Positions 23,736 through 31,478 of a DNA stretch of 64,000 bases are shown here, piece by piece. The stretch is from Oscillospiraceae bacterium. GTDB taxonomy: Bacteria; Bacillota; Clostridia; Oscillospirales; Oscillospiraceae. Position 1 is the stretch's first letter; each line of letters begins with the position of its first letter. The translations under genes were made by a program, and so were the position numbers. The notes under the pieces were generated by a model that made no database searches, was not told the DNA's origin, and saw only the letters and a program-made list of their open reading frames with translations. Location of the stretch: the NCBI GenBank assembly GCA_020025425.1, contig JAHHSD010000004.1, forward strand, positions 9,983 to 73,982, written 5' to 3'.

Positions 23736-26102
23736 ATGCTGAATCTGTATCCCCTGGGCGAGTACTGCGCCCTGCTGGAAGATCGTGAGCTGCTGGCCGC
23801 TCCGCTGCCCGCCCTGCCCATAGACCGCACTGTGGAGCTTGTCTCCTGCAATTCCCAGGATGTGATCCCCGGCACCCTGTTCCTGTGCAAGGGCGCCCAC
23901 TTCAAGGCGGACTACCTGGCCCAGGCCAAGGAGAAGGGGGCGGTGGCCTACCTCTCCGAGATACCCTATCCCCAGGTGGACCTGCCCTGCATCCTGGTCT
24001 CGGACATGCGCCTGGTGCTGGCCCCTGTGGCGGACAAGTACTACAACCACCCCTCTGCCGCCCTGGACGTCATCGGCATCACCGGCACCAAGGGCAAGTC
24101 CTCCACCACCTACTATCTGAAATACATTCTGGATGAGTACCTGGCCGAGACGGACCGGGGAGAGAGCGGCGTGATCTCCTCCATCGACACCTACGACGGC
24201 AAGGAGCGCTTTGAATCCCATCTCACCACCCCGGAGCCCCTGGACCTCCAGCGCCACTTCGCCAACGCCGTGGAGGCCGGCATCCCCTACCTCACCATGG
24301 AGGTATCCAGCCAGGCCCTGAAATACCACCGGACCCTGGGGACCCGCTTCGCCGCCGCCTGCTTCCTGAATATCGGCACCGACCACATCTCTCCCATCGA
24401 GCACCCCGATTTCGAGGACTATTTCACCTCCAAGCTGAAGATCTTCGCCCAGGCCCAGGTCAGCTGCGTCAATCTGGACTGCGACCACGCCGACCGGGTG
24501 CTGGCCGCCGCCCAGGCCTCCGGCTCCCAGGTCATCACCTTCTCCCAAAAGGACCCCCAGGCCGACATCTACGCCAGCCAGGTCCGCAAGGAGGGCGGGG
24601 ACATCCTCTTCCGGGTGAAGAGCCGCCGCTTCCTGCGGGAGTTCCGGCTGACCATGCCCGGCCTGTTCAACGTGGAGAACGCCCTGGCCGCCATCGCCGT
24701 GTGCCAGGGGCTGAACATCCCCGAGCGGTGCATCTATGTGGGCCTGATGAAGGCCAGGGTCCCCGGCCGCATGGAGGTCTACTCCAACGCCGACGAGACG
24801 GTCACCGCCATTGTGGACTACGCCCACAACCGCATGAGCTTCGAGACCCTGTTCCGCTCGGTCAAGGCCGAGTACCCCGGCCGGCGGATCGTCACCGTCT
24901 TTGGCTGCCCGGGCAAAAAGGCCCTGGACCGGCGCAAGGATCTGGGCGAGGTGTCCGGTCAGAACTCCGATCTGGTCATCCTCACCGAGGAGGACTCCGG
25001 CGAGGAGGATACCCTCTCCATCTGCCGGGAGATCGCCGGCCATGTGGAGGGACAGGGCTGCCAGTACTCCATCGAGCCCAACCGGGGTGAGGCCATCCGC
25101 CAGGCCATCCTGGGCTGCCGCCAGGCCACCGTCATCCTCATCACCGGAAAGGGCGCCGAGACCCGGCAGAAGCGGGGGATCGAGTATATCGACTGCCCCT
25201 CCGACGTGGACTACGTCCACACCTTCCTCCAGGAGTACGACGTCCAGCACGGTCTGGACGGCATGGAGAAGGTGCGCAGCCTCCTCTCCCTCCTGCCCAT
25301 CCTCAAGCGGGAGGCGGGCAAGACCGTGGTGGTCAAGTACGGCGGCTCCGCCCTGGCCAAGGGCCAGAACGTGGACACCATGCTCCAGGATGTGGCCGCC
25401 CTGCGCATGGTGGGCATGCGGGTGGTCCTGGTCCACGGCGGCGGCAAGCACATCACCGCCCTGCTGGACCGGCTCCAGGTGCCCACCCGCTTTGAGAACG
25501 GATACCGGGTCACCGACGACGCGGTGCTGGAGTCCGCCGAGATGGTGCTGTCCGCCCAGGTCAACAAGGCCATCGTCTCCGCCCTGAAGGGGCTGGAGGT
25601 GTCCGCCGTGGGCCTGTCCGGCAAGGACGGCGGGCTGATCACCGCCCGGTGCAAGGACCAGGCCATAGGCCGGGTGGGGGAGATCACCAAGGTGGACCCC
25701 AAGGTGCTGGACACGCTGCTGGATGCCGGCTTCCTGCCCGTAGTCTCTCCCATCGCCATGGGGGAGGACGGCCAGGGCTTCAACTGCAACGCCGACGACG
25801 CCGCCCGGGCCATTGCCGAGGCCATGGGTGCGGAGAAGCTGGTGTTCCTCACCGACATCGGCGGCGTCCTCATCGACAGCCACAATGAGAAAACCGCGGT
25901 GGACCGCCTGGATGTGAAGCGGGCCGAGGAGCTGATCTCCAGCGGCCTGATCGCCGGGGGCATGGTGCCCAAGGTCCAGGGCTGCGTCCACGCCATCCAG
26001 GCCGGGGTGGGCGAGGTTTCCATCCTGGACGGCGGGGTGGAGCACGCCCTGCTGCTGAATGTCCTGCGCCAGCGGGTGCAGGGAACCACCATCACCGGCT
26101 GA
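23736..26102 (+). CDS. MurE-type Mur ligase fused to an ArgB/LysZ-type amino acid kinase
   Basis: A 788-residue two-part enzyme. Residues 1 to about 490 are a Mur ligase: P-loop GITGTKGKSST (115-125), TTPEPLDLQ, SSQALKYHR, TDHISPIEH with a SKLKIF lysine, and DYAHNRMSFE. The motif that binds diaminopimelate in MurE (DNPR) reads EDSG near 417-421, so the added amino acid is probably not DAP. Residues about 527-788 are a complete N-acetylglutamate-kinase-like domain: VVVKYGGSAL, LVHGGGKH, GYRVTDDAVLE, GLSGKDGG, FNCNADDAA and GGMVPKVQG. Such kinases phosphorylate a side-chain carboxylate. The start is ATG 23736 with TGAGGTG upstream; GTG 23727 is possible. The fusion suggests ligation and carboxylate activation on one carrier. 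No frameshift separates the halves. Confidence 0.88.
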   Translation: MLNLYPLGEYCALLEDRELLAAPLPALPIDRTVELVSCNSQDVIPGTLFLCKGAHFKADYLAQAKEKGAVAYLSEIPYPQVDLPCILVSDMRLVLAPVADKYYNHPSAALDVIGITGTKGKSSTTYYLKYILDEYLAETDRGESGVISSIDTYDGKERFESHLTTPEPLDLQRHFANAVEAGIPYLTMEVSSQALKYHRTLGTRFAAACFLNIGTDHISPIEHPDFEDYFTSKLKIFAQAQVSCVNLDCDHADRVLAAAQASGSQVITFSQKDPQADIYASQVRKEGGDILFRVKSRRFLREFRLTMPGLFNVENALAAIAVCQGLNIPERCIYVGLMKARVPGRMEVYSNADETVTAIVDYAHNRMSFETLFRSVKAEYPGRRIVTVFGCPGKKALDRRKDLGEVSGQNSDLVILTEEDSGEEDTLSICREIAGHVEGQGCQYSIEPNRGEAIRQAILGCRQATVILITGKGAETRQKRGIEYIDCPSDVDYVHTFLQEYDVQHGLDGMEKVRSLLSLLPILKREAGKTVVVKYGGSALAKGQNVDTMLQDVAALRMVGMRVVLVHGGGKHITALLDRLQVPTRFENGYRVTDDAVLESAEMVLSAQVNKAIVSALKGLEVSAVGLSGKDGGLITARCKDQAIGRVGEITKVDPKVLDTLLDAGFLPVVSPIAMGEDGQGFNCNADDAARAIAEAMGAEKLVFLTDIGGVLIDSHNEKTAVDRLDVKRAEELISSGLIAGGMVPKVQGCVHAIQAGVGEVSILDGGVEHALLLNVLRQRVQGTTITG

Positions 26103-26111
26103 GTTCATAAA

Positions 26112-26154
26112 ATAACCCCCCTGACGCGGTACCGGGTACCGCATCAGGGGGGTA
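26112..26154. terminator. Bidirectional terminator
   Basis: A long palindrome with arms around ACCCCCCTGACGCGGTAC and its near complement, with TATTT on the right and TTAT on the minus side. It separates the MurE-kinase gene from the convergent hemerythrin gene. Confidence 0.8.
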
Positions 26155-26166
26155 TTTCGTATGATA

Positions 26167-26568
26167 TCAGTGCTTGGCGGCGATGTATGCGCCCAGCTTC
26201 TTATCCACAGTGCGGATGTGAGAGACCAGCACGCCGATGTGCTGATTCAGCTTGTTCAGGTCCGCAACGGAGGGGCCGGCGGCGGGGATGCCGGCGGCAA
26301 TCTCCCGGAGCTTGGCGGTGTAGCCGCGGTGGAACTGCTGGTGGGCGGCCAGATTCTCAAAGCCGCTCTTCTGGTGCAGCTCCTCCTCGTGGGCAAAGTG
26401 GCGGTCCACATAGTTCAGCAGAAACTTGATGGTGGGCTCGATGCTGGAACGGCCCTGGCCCTTGGCGCATGCGTCCATCATGGCGTTGACTGCATTGAAC
26501 AGCTCTCTGTGCTCATGGTCAATGATAAAATTTCCGGTCTCCAGATCCTTGGTCAGTTCATACTTCAT
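26167..26568 (-). CDS. Bacteriohemerythrin
   Basis: A 133-residue four-helix hemerythrin that binds a di-iron centre and oxygen. Ligand motifs are all present: IDHEHRELF near residue 17-25, HFAHEEELH, FENLAAHQQFH and NQHIGVLVSHI. In anaerobes such proteins buffer or sense oxygen. It lies downstream of an HD-GYP gene on the same strand but with a gap of 161 bases, so co-transcription is uncertain. Confidence 0.92.
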   Translation of the reverse strand: MKYELTKDLETGNFIIDHEHRELFNAVNAMMDACAKGQGRSSIEPTIKFLLNYVDRHFAHEEELHQKSGFENLAAHQQFHRGYTAKLREIAAGIPAAGPSVADLNKLNQHIGVLVSHIRTVDKKLGAYIAAKH

Positions 26569-26729
26569 GATTCATAGTCCTTTCTTTCTTTACGCAAGCC
26601 TTATCGCTTCAAAAGTGCACCCGTTCTGGTGGTGCAGATATATGGAAAGAATCGAGCTGTGCCGATTCTGCTTGCCTTGGTCAGTGACAGCAAGGACGGC
26701 CGCCGGAGCGGCCTCACCCCTGTCTATGC

Positions 26730-28016
26730 TCATTTCTTGACGATCATGTGCGACCGCGTCATGCAGTACTGGCGGATCTCCTTGAATTCCACCTGCATTC
26801 GGTCGAACTGGTCCTGAATGGGCGCTACCCGCATGGTCGCCTTCTGAATAATATCGTCAAAGTTCTCCTCCGCCACCTGGATGATGGTCCGATCCAGCTG
26901 GCCGGAGTCCGCCATCTCGTGGAGGATCCCCATGGTGCGCTCCTTGGAGTAGGCCTCCTTATAGCTCCGGGCCATACACAGCGCACTCAGAACGTCGGCC
27001 ACGGCCACCAGCCGTTCCGGCATGGTCAGATCCTTCTCGGTCAGGCCAAGGGGATAGCCCTGGCCGTTGAGCTTCTCGTGGTGGCGCAGGGCGATGCGGA
27101 TCGTCTCCTCGTCGGTGCAGCCGGCAATGATTTCTCCGCTCAGGATCACATGCTGGCGCATGATGTCCATTTCCTCCGGGGTCAGCCGGCCGGGCTTCTC
27201 CAAAATGGAGACCGGTGTGCCGATCTTGCCCAGATCGTGCATCAGAGCGCCGTAATAAATTTTCCTCTGGGTGTTTTCCGGCATCCCCATGAGCTTGGCC
27301 AGTTCCAGGCTGATCTCCATGACGCTTCGCGTATGGATCACAGTGGTGCGGCTGCGGAAATCAATGGCATTGATCAGGATGTGGAGGTAGGACTCCGCCT
27401 CCTCCTGAGGGAGCTCCTCCTGCTGGGGGAAGCGGTCAAACAGATCGTCGGAATTCAGGGCGTCCCAGGTGCCGCGGAGCCGGTCAGCCTCCCAGAACAG
27501 ATCGATGCACTCCGGGGAAAAGGTGGTCCCGCGCAGCCGCTCCAGGTGGGTGGCCATCAGCTCCTTTTCCGTCTGGTTCCGGTCATGCCAGACACAGATC
27601 CGATCCGCAACGTGCAGCATCTGTCCGTATCTCAGCAGCTCGGGATCATCCTCCCAGTCGGCATTGTAATTGGTGTGATGATACAGGACGATCCGCGCCA
27701 GCTTTTCCGGGAAAAAATCCCTTAAAAACAGGTAGCTGTAAATGGCGTGGTCCCAGATATTCTTGGTCTCAAACTGCAGGAGCTTATCCACGTCCTCAGA
27801 GCGGTACGCACCAATATCATGGAACAGCGTCAGCAGCCGGAGCTTCCGCATCGTCTCCGGATCCAGCCGCCCCTCTGTCATCAGCATATCATGGAGGATG
27901 AGGGCCACCTTCATACCATGGTCCACCAGCCGGCGGTCCATGATATTGAGCGCCCGTCTCACCATGGTGATCACTTTTTTTCTGTCTACTAGCTGCATAC
28001 CTTCTCTGACATTCAC
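26730..28016 (-). CDS. HD-GYP domain phosphodiesterase with an extra N-terminal HD domain
   Basis: A 428-residue cytoplasmic protein with two HD-type domains. Domain 1 has LFHDIGA (His66-Asp67) and YHHTNYNAD. Domain 2 has MHDLGKIG (His260-Asp261), RHHEKLNGQGYP (312-322), the HD-GYP signature of cyclic di-GMP phosphodiesterases, and VADVLSAL. No membrane or receiver domain is visible, so any signal input is unknown. The start is read as GTG 28016, with GGAAGG upstream; ATG 27998 is an alternative. It implies cyclic di-GMP signalling in this organism. Confidence 0.9.
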   Translation of the reverse strand: MNVREGMQLVDRKKVITMVRRALNIMDRRLVDHGMKVALILHDMLMTEGRLDPETMRKLRLLTLFHDIGAYRSEDVDKLLQFETKNIWDHAIYSYLFLRDFFPEKLARIVLYHHTNYNADWEDDPELLRYGQMLHVADRICVWHDRNQTEKELMATHLERLRGTTFSPECIDLFWEADRLRGTWDALNSDDLFDRFPQQEELPQEEAESYLHILINAIDFRSRTTVIHTRSVMEISLELAKLMGMPENTQRKIYYGALMHDLGKIGTPVSILEKPGRLTPEEMDIMRQHVILSGEIIAGCTDEETIRIALRHHEKLNGQGYPLGLTEKDLTMPERLVAVADVLSALCMARSYKEAYSKERTMGILHEMADSGQLDRTIIQVAEENFDDIIQKATMRVAPIQDQFDRMQVEFKEIRQYCMTRSHMIVKK

Positions 28017-28198
28017 CCCAGCCTTCCGGAGAAGGGCCCTTTCTTCAGATAAAACAACTTTTGTGCCATCCTACGGCCATTTTTATGTAAAATATACGAA
28101 AAATTTTCTCATTTAGGCCTGTAAAATTTTATCCTAAGTATAGCACCAATTTTATAATATGCCAAGGACAATTTCGAGGATTTGTCTAATAATCCTGC

Positions 28199-28260
28199 AC
28201 AAAATAAGGAATCGCCGCAGGGGGTATTCTCTCCAATCGGAACACCCGCTACGGCGATTC
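28199..28260 (-). terminator. Terminator of the sigma/anti-sigma operon
   Basis: GAATCGCCG (28209-28217) pairs with CGGCGATTC (28252-28260); on the minus strand CTTATTTTG follows. The loop is long (34 bases) with some internal pairing. Confidence 0.65.
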
Positions 28261-28267
28261 TCTTTCT

Positions 28268-29464
28268 TCAGTTCATCGGGGTGGTGTAGATATAGGACAC
28301 GGCGGGGTCGTCCCACAGGGCCAGCAGCTCGTCCCGGCGGCCCTCCGTCACGAAGCCATACAGCCGCAGGCCGTCCCGCTCCACGCTCTCCCGGATGAGC
28401 CTGGGCAGGCTCCCCAGCGACCGGCCCATCATCTTGGAAAATTCGGGGTGGTCCTCCACATAGGAGAGCATACTGGTGAAGTGGGTGGTCATCAGGTCCA
28501 CATCCTCCACGTCCAACAGATCCCCATTGTTGTCCAGTACAGACAGATAGGGGTAGCGCTCCCGGTCCCAGTCCTGGCACATCCCGCCCCGTTTCCAGTT
28601 GAAGCCGATCATATCACGGATAAACTCTCCATCCTCATGCTCCGCATACACGGCGCACCAGAGAGGAGACAAATCCTCATGCGTCTGGATCCATCGGACA
28701 AAGTCGGCGTAATCGGTGACTTTGTCCAAGGAGACATAGCCCTGGTATAGCTGGTCCTCAGGCCGACTTTCCAGCCGGGTCCGGGCCTCGCTCACCGTTC
28801 CAGCGGCTGCGCCGGGTTCGCCGTTCTCACCGCGGTAAAAATTATTTCCGGAAATGATCTCCTCCGGGAGCAGGAATCCGTTGCCCGTGGGCGGGCGGAA
28901 GGCATCGGCATCATAGAAGATGAGCTGGTTTCGCTTCAAAATACCACTGACATTGTGGAACACCCCGGTCCGGGAGACAACTTGGGGGACAGTGATATGA
29001 TAGACACCCCAGCCCTCAGACTGGACGTTCACCTCGTTCCGGTACCAGCCGGGGAGGAACAGCTCAGAGTACACCCCGAGATCCAACTCCATGCGCTCTG
29101 TGGTGAGATGCTCGTTCTTCTCATCCCGCCCCACGATCTGGGTGGGGTCATAATAGAAGTGATCCACCACCTTGGGCAGCAGAAAGATGGTGCACAGCAC
29201 CAGGGTCAGTACCACCGCCCCGACGATCAGGCCCATTTTCACAAAGGCCCGGCGGATGGACTTCTGGACTAGGGAGAGGAATTGGGTGTCGGTCCCATCC
29301 TCAGCGGCGGCGGGCAGCTCCTCGTCCAGGCTGGGGATATCGGCCGCGTCGAAGAGATACTCCCCGATGGCGTCCTGCTTCTCGATATCGGACTCCACCT
29401 GTTGGCGGCGGTCCTCGTCCAGCTGGCCCGTCTGATACAGCTTCAATAATTCACGATATGTCAT
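28268..29464 (-). CDS. Membrane-bound anti-sigma factor
   Basis: A 398-residue single-pass membrane protein encoded directly after an ECF sigma factor, with a 14-base gene overlap. Residues 1 to about 70 are a cytoplasmic anti-sigma region (MTYRELLKLYQTGQLDEDRR). A membrane helix lies at about 78-97, and the large extracellular part resembles the Sigma_reg_C type sensor region, with KVTDYADFVRWI and FTSMLSYVEDH. It probably holds the sigma factor inactive until an envelope signal arrives. The zinc HxxxCxxC motif of ZAS anti-sigma factors is not present, so it belongs to a different type. Confidence 0.82.
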   Translation of the reverse strand: MTYRELLKLYQTGQLDEDRRQQVESDIEKQDAIGEYLFDAADIPSLDEELPAAAEDGTDTQFLSLVQKSIRRAFVKMGLIVGAVVLTLVLCTIFLLPKVVDHFYYDPTQIVGRDEKNEHLTTERMELDLGVYSELFLPGWYRNEVNVQSEGWGVYHITVPQVVSRTGVFHNVSGILKRNQLIFYDADAFRPPTGNGFLLPEEIISGNNFYRGENGEPGAAAGTVSEARTRLESRPEDQLYQGYVSLDKVTDYADFVRWIQTHEDLSPLWCAVYAEHEDGEFIRDMIGFNWKRGGMCQDWDRERYPYLSVLDNNGDLLDVEDVDLMTTHFTSMLSYVEDHPEFSKMMGRSLGSLPRLIRESVERDGLRLYGFVTEGRRDELLALWDDPAVSYIYTTPMN

Positions 29465-29948
29465 ATCCGTTCTCCTCCATCCATTGTTTCAGTTCTTTTC
29501 TGGCCCGACAGGCCAGGACCCGGACATGCTCGGGGGTGAGGTGGAGCACTGCCGCGATCTCCCGCTGGGCCAGGCCGCCAAAGTACTGCATCTGCAGGAT
29601 CTCCCGCTTGCGCGGCTCCAGATGGGCCAGGGCCCGGTACAGCATCCGCTGTCTCTCATCCCGGAGGACCCGCTCCAGCAGATCGTCCTCCACCGGGGTG
29701 TCGTCCACCTGGTCGGTGAGGGTGAGCCTGCTCTCCCGTCTGCGGTGGTTGAGCCAGAGGTTCCGCGCCACCAGATAGAGCCAGGCCCGGATGTTGGCGT
29801 GGCTGTTGGGGAGGGAGAGGATGGCCTTCAGAAAGGTCTCCTGGATCAGGTCCTCGGCCAGAGGGGGACTTCCGCTCAGTGAGAGCAGGTAGAGATACAG
29901 CTCCCGGTAGTACCGCTGATACATCTCCTGCAAAAGTGCTTGATCCAT
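29451..29948 (-). CDS. ECF-subfamily RNA polymerase sigma factor
   Basis: A 165-residue sigma-70 family protein with only regions 2 and 4. Region 2 has LAEDLIQETFLKAI and NIRAWLYLVARNL; region 4 has LAQREIAAVLHLTPEHVRV, a helix-turn-helix for the -35 element. It directs RNA polymerase to a small regulon. It is coupled to its anti-sigma gene by overlap and divergent from a membrane protein gene. GGAGGGAG precedes the ATG. A TGTAAC element upstream suggests autoregulation. Confidence 0.92.
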   Translation of the reverse strand: MDQALLQEMYQRYYRELYLYLLSLSGSPPLAEDLIQETFLKAILSLPNSHANIRAWLYLVARNLWLNHRRRESRLTLTDQVDDTPVEDDLLERVLRDERQRMLYRALAHLEPRKREILQMQYFGGLAQREIAAVLHLTPEHVRVLACRARKELKQWMEENGYDIS

Positions 29949-29974
29949 GTGGTCATCTCCCTCCTTTCTGCCTA

Positions 29975-30003
29975 TATAACAATTCCGGGGAAAAAATGTT
30001 ACA
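29975..30003 (-). promoter_or_regulatory. Possible autoregulated ECF promoter of the sigma operon
   Basis: Minus strand TGTAAC (30003-29998), 17-base spacer, GTTATA (29980-29975). TGTAAC/TGAAAC is the usual -35 of ECF sigma factors of Gram-positive bacteria; the -10 is not a classic CGTC. Confidence 0.4.
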
Positions 30004-30027
30004 GAGAAGCCGGAACTTTTCCCTCCC

Positions 30028-30056
30028 TTGATTTTCCCCTTTTCCCATGCTATCCT
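30028..30056 (+). promoter_or_regulatory. Sigma-A type promoter of the divergent membrane protein gene
   Basis: TTGATT (30028-30033), 17-base spacer, TATCCT (30051-30056), about 60 bases before the ATG at 30117. Confidence 0.5.
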
Positions 30057-30116
30057 GACATCAATCAGTCAAAGCCGCTCCGGATAGGCGGGCGCGGCAG
30101 AAAACGGGGTGAAGAG

Positions 30117-31421
30117 ATGGTCAGGGATATCGTTTTCCTCATACTCAAGTGGCTCCTGGCCCTGGTCGCCATTTTAACGGCAGGTATACTGTTCGCCCAG
30201 GGCAATCTGTTGGTGGGCAGTCTGGCCATCCTGGCCAGCGCAGTCTTTCTGGTCTATCGGGTGGTCAGAATCGTGCAGTGGCGCAGGCAGGCGCGTCCGC
30301 CCCGGCTTCGGTGGTTCTTCTCCTGGTTCCTGCCTCTTCTGCTCCTGACCACAGCCCTGCCCTGGGGAATGTGGGTCCAGCTCCAGAAGCAGCCTGTCCC
30401 TTACAGGGAGCTGGTCACGGTCACAGGCCGGCTGGAGTCCCTGCGCCAGTCCAAGTTCACCCACGTCTCCAAATCCTCGGTCAGCTATGAATACCATTAC
30501 TCCATCCTGCTCCAGTCCCAGGGGCGCTTCTTCCTGCCCTCCGGGCCTGCCGCGGAAAAAATGCAGGACATCAGGTCCTTCCTCACCTGGGCGGGCGAGG
30601 ACACCCTCACCCTGCTCTGTGACGGGAACCGGCGGGTCTACCAGCTGAGCCGGGAGGACGGCGACCAGCTGGTGACCTACGAACAGAGCGCGGAAAAAAT
30701 CTGGCGGGCAGTGTGGGTGCAGATCGCCACCTGGCTGTGCTTCATCCTGCTGCTGGCGGGCACTTTGACTCTGCTGCCCAAGTGGCTCATGGAGGGCCCC
30801 ACCTTCCGGGAGCGGGCCGTCCCATGGGGCATATTCCTGATGCTGATGGGTCTGTTCACCCTTCTGGTCCTGACTTCCATACGCAACCCCAAGCGGCCGG
30901 AGGTGACCGATCTCCCGGCCTATACCTCGGTCCGGCTGTCCATCGGACAGGGGGCTGACATCACCCTCCCGCCGGAGGGCTGGCGGGTGGTGGACCCGGA
31001 GGACGACTACCTCTGGGTCCAGCGGGAGCGGTCCTTTGTCAGCCACTTCATGCTGTGGGAGTATGACCGGCAGGCCGCCTGGACCGGGACCCGGGCGGAG
31101 TGGGAGCGGACGGCCATGGAGGAGAGCCGGAAGATCCTGCTGGACACCTTCCTGACGTCGGTCCGGCCTGATTGGGACCCCGGCCGGATCCTGGTGTGGA
31201 CGGGTGCGGACGGCCGGTCCCAGGTCTATTCCGAGATCGTCGGCGCCGCTCAGGACACCAGCCGGAACCACTTTTACCTGATCCCCCTGTATGACCGCCG
31301 GGCGGTGGCTCTGTTCCAGTCCTCCGCCTGCCGGGAGGTGGACTGGGAGGAACTGCACGACTACGCCCAGCAGCATATCCTCCCCCTGATCGACACGCTG
31401 GAGGTGCAGCTGCCAGACTAA
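30117..31421 (+). CDS. Multi-pass membrane protein, function unknown
   Basis: A 434-residue protein with three N-terminal membrane helices (about 5-26, 30-52 and 66-85), an outside domain of about 110 residues, two further helices (about 205-225 and 240-258) and a soluble C-terminal domain of about 170 residues. I do not recognise the family. The ATG at 30117 is chosen from the hydrophobic start and a weak GGTGAAGAG. It is divergent from the ECF sigma/anti-sigma pair and may belong to that stress unit, but nothing in its sequence proves this. Confidence 0.65.
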   Translation: MVRDIVFLILKWLLALVAILTAGILFAQGNLLVGSLAILASAVFLVYRVVRIVQWRRQARPPRLRWFFSWFLPLLLLTTALPWGMWVQLQKQPVPYRELVTVTGRLESLRQSKFTHVSKSSVSYEYHYSILLQSQGRFFLPSGPAAEKMQDIRSFLTWAGEDTLTLLCDGNRRVYQLSREDGDQLVTYEQSAEKIWRAVWVQIATWLCFILLLAGTLTLLPKWLMEGPTFRERAVPWGIFLMLMGLFTLLVLTSIRNPKRPEVTDLPAYTSVRLSIGQGADITLPPEGWRVVDPEDDYLWVQRERSFVSHFMLWEYDRQAAWTGTRAEWERTAMEESRKILLDTFLTSVRPDWDPGRILVWTGADGRSQVYSEIVGAAQDTSRNHFYLIPLYDRRAVALFQSSACREVDWEELHDYAQQHILPLIDTLEVQLPD

Positions 31422-31428
31422 TTGGAAA

Positions 31429-31459
31429 GGCCCGTCCGGGGATGCCGGACGGGCCTTTT
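31429..31459 (+). terminator. Intrinsic terminator
   Basis: GGCCCGTCCGG, GGATG loop and CCGGACGGGCC (31445-31455), then TTTT. It separates the convergent membrane protein and asnS genes. Confidence 0.85.
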
Positions 31460-31478
31460 GTGCGGGATCGTGTAAAAC

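Noticed and set aside
22833..26144. A 1103-codon open frame on the minus strand opposite the ATP-grasp, racemase and MurE-kinase genes
   Set aside because: It is a shadow caused by high GC at third codon positions; the translation is low-complexity (Gly, Val, Leu, His, Gln) and the plus-strand genes have clear families.
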